Part shown: positions 43,101 through 51,916 of the stretch, piece after piece
Layout: every line of letters starts with the position of its first letter
Numbering within the stretch: the first letter of the stretch is position 1
DNA from: Blastomussa wellsi
Taxonomy: Eukaryota > Cnidaria > Anthozoa > Scleractinia > Plerogyridae
NCBI GenBank assembly: GCA_947652115.1
Contig: OX393570.1
Location: 676,006-740,005 of the forward strand
Direction: 5' to 3'
Length of the DNA: 64,000 bases
Made by a program: the position numbers and the translations under genes
Notes under the pieces: generated by a model
What the model saw: the letters and a program-made list of their open reading frames with translations, nothing else
Databases searched by the model: none
What the model was told of the DNA's origin: nothing

Positions 43101-46100
43101 AAGGACCAAAAATTATTCTGGCAGCAGCCAACTGGTACCTTTCAGTTTGGGCAACTCGATGCCTATGCACCTTTGGGTGGAGCCACCACTTGGGCTGAAA
43201 GCGTCAATCCCTGGCAGCAAACAGCACAGCCTCAGAGTGCCGTGCAGAAACCTGAGATGTTCTCACACCCATTTACACTTCAAGGGGCGTTTTCTTTAAC
43301 TTCAAAACATGAACTCGACTTTTCCGGCAGTGAACTACTTCGAAACCTTGCCGCTTCTAAAGAACTGCAAGACTCTGTTAGCCACGAATCCCAGGCAGGA
43401 GGTTATAATTTCACACCCTATGTTGTGAGTGAGCCTGGAGAGATGTTTCTTCAAGGGGTAACCAAGCCTATTTCCACCGTAACTGTAGAGGAATGCGACG
43501 ACCATGACGAAGCAATCATTGAAGATTCAGACGATTCCACGGACGAGAGTTTAAGTTACACATCAACTGAGGGTGAAGGTCATGGAGAGGAAAATGAAGA
43601 TTCCTTGCATTCTTCGTCCCCACTGCCACCCATGCAGTCATCTCAAACCCAACCACCATTTTCACCAAGTCAAGGGAAGCTGCTGACAACTCCACTGAAA
43701 CCTGTTCCTATCCATTCCACACAAGTAGAGAATGCTGGACCTGCTAACCTTCCTACCCATCTCACTGGCAGGCGTTTTTTGACGCCCAAGAGTCCTTTAA
43801 AGAGTACTAAAAAACAAGATGAAGATTGTCTCATTGTTTATGAAGTTCGCGCCTCAATGGCAAATCGTGAGAAAGCTTCTCGCCTTTGGCTCCCCGCTAA
43901 CTTCTTCAATTATGTAAAGCGAGAAGCTTGCTCTGGATGTCTTGGTTGTCATGGGAAAACAAAAGAGACGGCAAAGGTGACCAAAAAGGAGGACAAACCA
44001 AGCGTTATTATGCGTCGTTCCGAAGAGAATATTCCAATGCCAGAGGAAAGTGGACATGTCGCTCACGTGTTTGGAGAATCATCCATCACTGGTCAACTGA
44101 CCTTTTCGTCCTTGAAGCCGAATGAAGGCGACGCATTTTGTCAGGTTCAAAAGAAAGATAGGCCTAAACCATTTCAAGGAGCTGGTACGCAACTCTTTGC
44201 TGAACCTAGTGAAGACGTTGAAGGCCAAGATGAGGCCAAACTTCATTTTGAGCCAGTCATTCCTCTGCCAGATGAAATCCAAGTTGTTACAGGGGAAGAA
44301 GGGCTGGAGGTTCTGTTTTCTGAGCGAGCCAAGCTGTACCGTTTTGATGCTGACTCGGGTCAGTGGAAAGAAAGAGGTGTTGGAGATGTAAAGCTTTTGC
44401 GTCATCCAAAAACTGGCCAAGGGCGAGTTCTCATGAGAAGGGAACACATTAAAAAGTTGTGTACCAACCACAACATCAATGCTGGAATGGAGCTAAAGTC
44501 TAATGTAGGATCAGACCGTTCTTGGGTGTGGTACACTCCAGCTGACTATGCAGAGGGTGAGGCAAGACCAGAGAAGCTTGCCATCAAGTTGAAGTCCACA
44601 GAAATTGCTGGGAAATTTAAGGAAATATTCGAGGACCTTCAGGAGACCATGTGTTCAGAGGTTCGCCCTGAAACGGATCAAGCTGAAGATCAAGAAGAAG
44701 CAGGAGGTGCTGGGTGTGCACTTTATAAACAATTTTTGTCGACATTTGTTGCCGCTCCTGATGCATGGACTTGTGAAGAGTGTTATGTTGAAAACGACTC
44801 AGAAGACTCTAAATGCATTGCATGTAGCTCCGTCAAGCCTGTAGTTGGATCTGTTGAACCTTCCAAAACAGCAGCACATGCACCGACAGCTAAGAATGCT
44901 TCTGTCGTTGAGTCAGTAGAACCAAACACTTTTCAGGAGTTCAACAAGGACTCAACTCCAGCCGCTCCAGTTTTCCAAGCAACTGAAGTACAGGGATTGA
45001 GCAGTTCACATCTTTTTACGATTGGACGGGGAGAATCAAGTGATGATAAACTAGATGATGAAATTTACCTGTCTCCAAGGAAGACCTCTTCTCCAAGCAA
45101 GCAAGGGACGACCCCACAGAAGCCAGCAACACCTCTCCTCCAGGGTAGTATTATGACCAATCTTCTATTTGGCACAACTACTCCAACCAAGTTTACGTTC
45201 AGCATGCAGGTTTCGCCAGAGCCTCCAGTTCTCAAACCTAAATCACCGTTGTCACCTGGGTCGCCGTCATCGCCAGAGAGTCCTGGGCATGCAGAGGATG
45301 ATGGGCCATATTTTGAGCCACTTATACCACTTCCTGAGAAAGTGGAATGTAGAACAGGAGAAGAGGGTCAGGAAGTACTGTTCTGTGAGCGTTGCAAATT
45401 GTTTCGATTTGACAGTGATGCCTCACAGTGGAAGGATAGAGGTATTGGGGACATGAAGATACTTCTTAACCCAAGCTCTGGAAAATATCGGATTTTGATG
45501 AGACGCGAACATGTCTTCAAACTTTGCGCTAATCACGTGATTTCTTTGGATATGGAACTAAAGCCTTTTCCAAACTCTGACAGAGCGTGGTTGTGGACAA
45601 CACTTGCAGATTTCTCGGATGAAGTAGCTTCGGCAGAGACTTTGGGTGCAAGGTTTAGGACAAACGAAATTGCTACTCAGTTCAAGAATACGTTTGACAA
45701 GGCTTTACAATCCCTTACATCTAATGCTGACAGTGCTGGATCTTCAGAAAAACAAAAAGACAAACAGAGTGACCAGACGCCGAGAAAGAAACAGGAAGAT
45801 GACATTACAGTCGTGTTTGAAAAAGGAGTTACAGATGACCATGGGTTGAGAAAGAAACGGGAAGATGACATTACAATCGTGTTTGAAAAAGGTGTTACAG
45901 ATGTTCAACGGGAAAGAGCCAAACGCCTGGAGTTGCCAAATAACTTTTTTGGATATGAAGACGTGTCGCCTGAAACCATCTCCAGGCAAACAGAAACAGC
46001 TGAATGGTAGGCAATGGTCTGCAGTGTAAATAATAGTAGCATACCAACCCTAACTACTGTACATGATATTTCACCATTTCTGACACATCAATTAAACTAT

Positions 46101-49100
46101 CAAGCAAATACGGCATACGTAAGCTTTAGTTAATTTTAGGCCAGGTTCCTTCCTTACGCCAATTTTGTTCCCGTTGTCAAGATTTTGGAATAAATAAATT
46201 GTTAAGGATGTTTCTGTAATTTAAAAGCCACGACAATTCTGTATCGTCTGATGTACCATTCCCACTTCTGTCACATAAGTTTCTGTTTTAATTGTGGCTG
46301 TTTGAACGTTTTATATCACTACCAACCAATTAGGAAATTCATTTAGCACTTGATTTGTTCTTTGGTATTAAAATCACAGTAAACAAGACCAGCCAACAAG
46401 TACTGATGATCCTGAAGAGGCAGCAACCCCAAGCAAGCCAAGCTTTCTCTTTGGTTCCGCCAGTGTGGCTTCACTCTCCTTCCAGTCAGTTGCTGCCTCC
46501 TCCTTAAGCAGTAGTCCATTTGGCCAGAACACGCAACAGAAGTCTCCAGGATTTTCTGGTGCAGGATCTCAGCTTTTTGCCACTCGGAATGCTGATGATG
46601 AGGATGGCGCAACAGAGGGTGACCATGACCCACACTTTGAACCTGTTATTTCACTTCCTGACAAGATTGATGTGAAAACTGGCGAAGAAGATGAAGAAGT
46701 CATGTTTTCCCACAGAGCCAAATTATATCGGTTTGTAGCCGAGGACAAGCAGTGGAAAGAACGAGGGGTTGGGGATATAAAGCTGTTGAAAAATAAGCAA
46801 TCAGGAAAGATGAGAGTTCTGATGCGTCGGGATCAGGTGCTGAAAATTTGTGCGAATCATCAGATAACCACTGACATGAAACTGCAACCCAATGCAGGGT
46901 CAGAGAAATCCTGGGTTTGGAGTACTTTGGCAGATTTTTCTGAGCAGGAATGCAAAGCAGAACAGCTTGCGGTCAGGTTTAAGACAGACGACATTGCCAA
47001 GCAATTCAAAGAGAAGTTTGAGGAATGCCAAGAAATGTTAAAGAGTCAGACGCCAGTGAAAGTAATTCAAGACGACAGAAAACAGCACGACGTCAAAGAA
47101 GATCTTCTCGCTAAGTTTAAACCTGCGGAAGGTTCATGGGAGTGCAACTCTTGCATGGTTAGAAACGACAGTGACAAAGTTGAGTGTGTTGCTTGTGGAA
47201 GTCTAAAACCAGGCGCAGAACCACGTCAAGTCGAAAATAAAGACAGCAAAGCATTGTTGTCATTTGGAGCGACTGCATCATCTACTGAATCAGGTTTTAC
47301 TTTTGGATCGGCTACACCATCTACTGGTCCAGGGTTTTTATTTGGGTCAGCTGAAGAAACCCAAAGTGGTGAAACACCGGTTTTCACCTTTGGTTCATTG
47401 AATCAGGTACCCAGTTCATCCTCTGGAGTTTCGTTCAGCTTTGGCTCCTTTCAACATGGAGAAGAGCAGACTGAAGATAAAAAAGAAAGTCCTTCTGTAA
47501 CTGTTAAAGAAATTCCTGCTAAAGAAGCCAACGATGACAAAGATGACCAAGGTCAGAAGAGTGTTGAGGATGCTAATGCTGCCACTGAAAACGTACAGGC
47601 TGATGATAGCAGCAAAGACGACACGACATCTGTTGAAGAGAGGTCAGTTGTGTGAAAATGCTGTAATTACAATAATTAGCGTAGCTCATTTTCAAATCTG
47701 AAAGGAACTATCTTCAGTAAGAGAAACTGTGCAAGCAGAAAGCTTTGCCTCAACTAAACGTTGCATTCAGAAGATTTACGCAGTACAATTAGGATTTGCC
47801 TTTGATGGTTACAGAGCTACGCGCCTTACCGTTGCCACTCGAGAAAGGTTTTGATTAAATTTTGACATCTTTTTGACAACTTTTTGCTAACTTCAAAGCG
47901 AGCCAGCCAATCAGAACATGAGAATTTCCAAGGGCGGAGATGTCAAATTATAAGTGCATTCACTCCCTTGGGAATTTACATTCTCATGTTCTGGTTGGCT
48001 CGTTCGCTTTGAAGTTAGCAAAATGTTGTCAAAACGATGTCAAAATTTAATCAAAAACTTTCTCGAGTGGCAACGGTAAGGCGCGTAGCACTGTAAATTT
48101 ATCCTTCAAGTTTATAATTAGTTTCTTGTTTGGTAGCATGGATGACAGTTCATTGTTGTTAATAGTCATTCTCTTAATTTTGTTATTGTAGTGTCGAGGC
48201 CTCCGAAACTGTCAAGCAAGCCGTAAAAGACCCTTTGCCGAACACGGAAGGAAAGTTCCTTTTTGGTTCTTCCAGCATCTCTTCATTGTCCTTCAAATCG
48301 GTAGCTGCCACATCTCTGACCAGCAGTCCATTTGGACAGAATACATCCAAGTCACCTTCTGGGTTTGCCGGTGCTGGTTCACCACTGTTCTCTCATCAGT
48401 CTGAAGGAGAACACGACGAGTCAGCAACAGAAGATCATGAAGGCCCTCACTTTGAGCCAATTATTCCACTCCCTGAAAAGATTGATGTGAAAACTGGAGA
48501 AGAAGATGAAGAAGTCATGTTTTCCCACAGAGCCAAATTATATCGGTTTGTAGCCGAGGACAAGCAGTGGAAAGAACGAGGGGTTGGGGATATAAAGCTG
48601 TTGAAAAATAAACAATCAGGAAAGATGAGAGTTCTGATGCGTCGGGATCAGGTGCTGAAAATTTGTGCGAATCATCAGATAACCACTGACATGAAACTGC
48701 AACCCAATGCAGGGTCAGAGAAATCCTGGGTTTGGAGCACTCTAGCCGATTTTTCTGAGCAGGAATGCAAAGCAGAACAGCTTGCGGTCAAGTTTAAGAC
48801 AGAAGACATTGCCAAGCAATTCAAAGAGAAGTTTGAGGAATGCCAAGAAATGTTAAAGAATCAGACACCAGTGAAAGTAATTCAAGACGACAGAAAACAT
48901 GACGACGTTAAAGAAGATCTTTTTACTAAGTTCAAACCTGCAGAAGGGTCGTGGGAGTGTGACACCTGCATGGTTAGAAACGACAGTGATAAAGTTGAGT
49001 GTGTTGCTTGTGGAGGTCTAAAACCAGGCGCAGAATCTCGTCAAGACCAAGAGAAAGATGTTAAACCAGTGATTTCATTTTCGTCAGCTGCACCATCTAC

Positions 49101-49734
49101 TGGTTCAGGCTTTTCATTCAAAGGGTCTCCATTTTCTGGTGCGGGATTTTCATTTGGTTCTGCTGGGTCAAGCCAAGGTGCTTCTCAATCGGTTTTCTCA
49201 TTTGGGTCGTCGAGCCAATCATCTTTTTTGATGCCGGGAGTTCCATTAGGCTTTGGCTCCTTTACACAAGAAGGAAACGTGTCTGAACAGACTGTCGAAA
49301 GCAAAAGAGATGTTTCTCAATCTGATGAGCAAACACCTTCTAAAAATGTAGACGATAAGGAAGGTGAGGGACAGAATGTTCAAGGGGATGGCGCTGCCAT
49401 TGATGACACTGAGGATAAGAGTAAACAACAAACAGCATCAGTGGATCCAAACAAAGTTGAAAGGGAGGAGAAGCCTTCAATGAGAAGTCAAGAACCACTT
49501 CAAGGGGAAACGTCCGTGGAATTTGTTGAAGCAGGCAGTGGCAAACCAGATGAAACAACAGACGAAACAAATTCAGAAGAAAAGAGTTCACCAAGCGGTG
49601 AGGAGCAATCAGTTTGCGATTATCCAGCCGATTGTGAGACGGACGCCACTGTTGTAAAAGAGGAGAATGAAAATTTAGCTAACGTCGAAGATCTCAAACA
49701 AGATGAAACGAAACAACCAGAACCTGGCGTTTAA
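25196..49734 (+). CDS. RANBP2: Nucleoporin RANBP2/Nup358, 3374 aa
   Basis: Giant nucleoporin of the cytoplasmic pore filaments that binds Ran-GTP. Its vertebrate orthologue is a SUMO E3. There are 31 coding exons: 25196-25267, 25347-25414, 25996-26037, 26504-26575, 27340-27383, 27863-27909, 28194-28253, 28473-28541, 29210-29270, 29406-29506, 29603-29630, 30401-30539, 31096-31255, 31499-31664, 32214-32347, 32707-32788, 33026-33115, 33278-33378, 33790-33965, 34214-34340, 37398-37454, 37599-37663, 37797-37857, 38574-38711, 39072-39221, 39615-39699, 40451-40551, 40978-41112, 41319-46006, 46380-47642 and 48192-49734. They sum to 10125 bases with all phases consistent. Exons 1-28 (877 aa) are the TPR/helical region. 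Ran-binding domains start near residues 986, 1852, 2208, 2525 and 2948. RanBP2 zinc fingers (W-x-C-x2-C...C-x2-C) start near 1151, 2025, 2693 and 3114. FG-type repeats and IR-like SUMO-binding segments (about 1711 and 2371-2425) lie between. There is no cyclophilin domain at the C-terminus. Confidence 0.93.
26185..26432. mobile_element. Foldback MITE, CCTTAGTGTGGCCACC family, copy 1
   Basis: The left end GCCTTAGTGTGGCCACCCAA pairs with the right end TTGATGGCCACACTAATTAAGG, and CTCTGATTGGCTAA pairs with the left TTAATCAATCAGGGAG. A second copy is at 63595-63810. It lies in RANBP2 intron 3; no transposase. Confidence 0.6.
28727..28990 (+). repeat. Best-preserved tRNA-derived SINE in the window (RANBP2 intron 8)
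   Basis: The head GTGGCCTAATGGTTAGTGCG is an A-box and GGGTTCGAGCCCC is a B-box of a polymerase III promoter. A body follows (GGCAAGGCACTTTACTCTCA, CCCATCCAGGGGGGAGTAGA) and a tail (CCGGCCTGATGGGCCACTAG). Copies or fragments occur at 7060-7268, 8380-8640, about 10170-10240 and 40055-40320. Confidence 0.75.
29950..30205. mobile_element. Diverged copy of the 23735-24030 foldback element
   Basis: Shares TGATCTTGATTAGCATAGAT, GAGACAGTGTTTCATC and CTCATGTTTGATAT with the copy inside the MULE. It lies in RANBP2 intron 11. Confidence 0.5.
32419..32595 (-). repeat. SINE tail copy (minus strand) in RANBP2 intron 15
   Basis: The minus strand contains GGTTTGATTCTGGCC, TTTGTTGTTGGTTCTCATAT and GGGTTTTCTCCAGGTTCTCC, similar to the 3532-3720 element. 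Another fragment is near 53865-53945. Confidence 0.5.
35093..36607 (-). CDS. Ginger integrase-type transposase, 504 aa
   Basis: Uninterrupted frame; the ATG at 36607 (MAAQTPCVNKDTFYQ) is the best start, although the frame stays open to about 36685. An H2C2-like zinc-binding region lies at about 93-138 (ELHEILCHSHSAIAHRGRDK ... FVSLCSIH), with His where the second Cys is expected. The integrase core has a D-D-35-E triad: D168 in HVEIDLID, D230 in KLHSDNGKEF and E266 in GLVERNNRTI. A charged linker (about 330-420) and a GPY-like C-terminal domain (KFHVNDYVKIKIDKVDKTPL, about 430-490) follow. It catalyses cut-and-paste movement of its element. The related domesticated proteins in animals are the KRBA2-like Ginger derivatives. 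It reads opposite to RANBP2. Confidence 0.82.
   Translation of the reverse strand: MAAQTPCVNKDTFYQKLDELKASRKTSKSKVNLFIDDELYDKATQCLQNKETEVHVLTQDEINTIKRKKWNFKNEDGKIVSKEQKYVVPKRELHEILCHSHSAIAHRGRDKLQNYIKNNYAEIPQIVVKLFVSLCSIHEQQKSVADHLKKPVVHPIIANKFLSHVEIDLIDMRSLSCSCSEGHKWILHITDHHTKFSWLFPLISKQTEQVISCLNQLFWQWGFPKKLHSDNGKEFKNQMMSSFCQSNNIKQLHGAPRTPTTQGLVERNNRTIKENIRNIITEKKESYNNWCTVLGEAAYKKNITVHRAVAQTPYELVLGIKPWREEMRASVQETDTDKGEQEEETNNEQQRLDSEDETVEMNVQKTPTLTDENSTDDIQTKEQQQAKETKSSRSKKRKKIKERQEQYNKKMKQSRPKVAKFHVNDYVKIKIDKVDKTPLHPNTLLGKITSIEPANGYAQVVTEFGVIDTQISPSRLHKSQNTGIALDYSKHITFSRACKMAINQ
36789..36865 (+). repeat. tRNA-like SINE head within the Ginger element
   Basis: GTCGTGGTGGTACAGTGGAT (A-box-like) and GGTTGGTGGTTCAATTCC (B-box-like) are 40 bases apart. 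A purine-rich (GGGGA)n stretch follows at about 36900-37030. Confidence 0.45.
40055..40320 (+). repeat. Three tandem partial SINE bodies in RANBP2 intron 26
   Basis: ACTAGCACCACATCCAAAGA, CCTAAGATCCCATCTAAAGC and ACTAGGATCCCATCCAGGGT are successive diverged copies of the SINE body, each followed by AGTAT/GAAATATTCC-type sequence and a tail ending GATAGGCCACCAGG. The third runs directly into the exon-derived insert at 40326. Confidence 0.6.
40326..40384 (+). repeat. 59-bp exact copy of RANBP2 RBD1 coding sequence in intron 26
   Basis: These 59 bases are identical to 41646-41704 in exon 29 (encoding FEPLIPLPEQIEVQTGEEDE). They lie in the intron between exons 26 and 27, interrupting a SINE tail. 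The flanks are an 18-bp direct repeat with one mismatch (TGATAGGCCACCAGGTTT at 40311 and TGATAGGCCTCCAGGTTT at 40382). The insert has no splice sites of its own and is not expected to be translated. Confidence 0.9.
46189..46194 (+). promoter_or_regulatory. Candidate intronic poly(A) signal in RANBP2 intron 29
   Basis: AATAAATAAA lies about 180 bases after an in-frame TAG (46008-46010), which is reached if the exon 29 donor at 46007 is not used. Use would give a protein of about 2440 residues lacking RBD4 and RBD5. Inferred from sequence only. Confidence 0.35.
47812..48093. mobile_element. Tc1/mariner-like foldback MITE in RANBP2 intron 30
   Basis: Starts CAGAGCTACGCGCCTTACCG and ends with the near reverse complement CGGTAAGGCGCGTAGCACTG, with TA on both sides. 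The arms are about 100 bases and nearly perfect. A TA target and CAG...CTG ends point to the Tc1/mariner superfamily. It lies between the two duplicated RBD exons. Confidence 0.6.
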
Positions 49735-49754
49735 GAAAGTAACGATGAATACAT

Positions 49755-49760
49755 AATAAA
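49755..49760 (+). promoter_or_regulatory. Poly(A) signal of RANBP2
   Basis: AATAAA 21 bases after the TAA stop at 49732-49734, followed by GT-containing sequence. It implies a very short 3' UTR unless a more distal site is used. Confidence 0.45.
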
Positions 49761-51916
49761 ATTAAGCGTAGGATAATGGTGAAGTAAGAACTGTCTGCTG
49801 TTAGTGAAGTGGATTCACAGTAGTCTGCAGAACAGAACTAAGTGCTTGCGTGTTTCATAGTTGACAATCGCACAGGCTCGCAGATTGATAGCTAGAACGA
49901 CGGAGAGATGGCAGATCGACGGTGTAGAACAGTTACTTCCTCCCGGTAAATTTGATGACAAATTGTTGCTAAGAAGACTCGTTAATAACGCGTGTTGAGT
50001 AATTAAATGAATGATAAGAAAATAGATCCACAGATGGCAAAGACTGTTAACATTCAGCGTTTGATAGCGCAATCTCTTGTTGTGCCCCGCCAAATTTATT
50101 GAATGGTATACTTAATGCAGGTAGTGCACAAGTAACATGCCAAGCTCAATTGAGGTGATTACCACCTCAAACATGAGGGTCACTGCATTTCACGGATTAA
50201 GGAAAATAGAGTTTTCAAAGACAGTGGTTTACTTCTATGTATAAAATAAGTGAGATACTACGCGCGCTCTCATTAATCAGTTGATAGGTGTGTTTAGATG
50301 AGAGTATGTTGGTATTGTTAAGAAATATTTTATAAAAGCAATAGAGGACTTTTTCCGCGTTTTCATAGTCTCATCTAAACACTCGGGGGTTTGGGAGAAT
50401 TATCGGAAGTTATGCAAACCCTGGAATACGTCTCTGGTTTGCATGACTGTCTCGAGATCTCCCAACCCCACTCGTGTTTAGATGAGGCTGTGTAGACACG
50501 GAAAATGTCCTATTGCTTAAATATCAACTGCTTTGGAACGCTATTAATCCTCCACTGGTACATTATTGATGGGTAACTTTCTTCTCCTTACCATTCCTTA
50601 ACAATTCTCGAGTTCATGTGATGAGACGAACAACAGAAAGGATAGTCTAGACTCTGATAATGACAGTCTAAGGACTGGCCTGAACTGAGGGAGATTACTG
50701 TAGTTTGTCTTGCAGTGAGAAAGAGTTGACGCTGAAGTGACATGCTGTTTGATATCTTTAGAGTGGACTGGTTTTTGCTAAAACCGTGAAATAGTTGCTA
50801 AACAATTATTAGATAGTGATTCCATTGTTTTCTTTTGTTTGGTTGGACTAATCAGCACCAATTGTTAGAGGTTGTTTCACGGTTTCAATAAATATCACGA
50901 ATACTGGCCGTACATTTAGTCGCTGCATTGTTTTGAATTATTTTTTGACGTACTTATTTATTACGTTGTCTTTCGCCAATCAAGTTCACAAACGTTTCGT
51001 TTCTGGGTTAAGTTGACGTGTCCAATGTTGGAATTCTTGCACGTTGTCATGACAACTTCGCTCACCACAGTTGTTGAATTCTGATTCGTCAAACTCGTAA
51101 GAAAGCTGTCAAAATGGGCGTCACTACAAGCTAAGTAGCAAGGAATATGCGAGTAACGATGATAGGCTGGAAGTAGCGTGGCCTTTATTTAAGGAAAAAA
51201 AAGAAGCCTAAGCCATGTATTATACTGTCACAAAACACGACGGGCATTTGAGAACACGAGGGAAACGTGTTCTGAATGTTTAATCTTCAATTGAAAACTC
51301 CTAAAACAGTAATAACTACGCAAGGAGCATAAGGGTACGAGTTGGGGAGCGGAAGATGGCTGCCACCCCCCCCCCCCCCCCCCCCCCTCTTTCCCAACTT
51401 TCAAAAATTGTCTACATTGTTCGGGCAAAACGCTCAGGATTCGGGCAATAGTAGTTGCTGTTTGGGGCGGTTGTATACCTGTTTAATGCTAAGACATTCG
51501 GGAATTGTGACATTTTTTCGGGTAGGGAGGTTACAGCCTTAGTTCCTCCGGCGTGATCGCCCGTGTGAGATTTTATGGGCCTCGCCATTATTTTGCCACT
51601 AAAAACGGCTGCGAGGAGGGACCAGGAGGCCTCGTCCACTATCGCTTCTGACCTCAGCTAAGAAATCTCGCACGTTTTATTTACCATTATTTTCTCGGAA
51701 GTCTCGCGTGAAGGTTTGACATATCAATACCCGAGAGTCGCAAAAGAAGGGCAGTCTAGTTGAGATTCGTTATTTAAAGGTCAAACATGCATGGAGAGCG
51801 AATGATCTAATGGTCAAATTAAATAGTAGCATGGGGTTAGAGGGAATTTTAACAGGAAGTGAGAGATTGGCCCGAGCGGAAGCTCTAGACCGGAACAATC
51901 CCTTGCGGGCTTACAG
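49761..51916. other. Intergenic region RANBP2-PABIR, no gene seen
   Basis: No exon of a cyclophilin or any other domain was found here. It contains the interspersed repeat at 50240-50530 and a run of about 26 C residues near 51367. A segment near 51590-51640 (AAAAACGGCTGCGAGGAGGG) is related to the hairpin arm at 17860. The PABIR promoter presumably lies just upstream of 51900. Confidence 0.5.
50240..50530. repeat. Interspersed foldback repeat, copy 3
   Basis: Related to 11225-11575 and 13075-13240: GTTTAGATGAGAGTATGTTG, CATCTAAACACTCGGGGGTT, GGTTTGCATGACTGTC and GTGTTTAGATGAGGCTGTGT appear in order. Confidence 0.55.

Noticed and set aside
51366..51387. Long C run as a structural or regulatory signal
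   Set aside because: A homopolymer of about 26 bases is most simply a microsatellite, and its length is unreliable in assemblies. The same applies to the G run near 62603.
49735..51900. A missing cyclophilin exon of RANBP2
   Set aside because: I searched the downstream sequence by eye for cyclophilin motifs on the plus strand and found none. The stop at 49732 is followed promptly by AATAAA.
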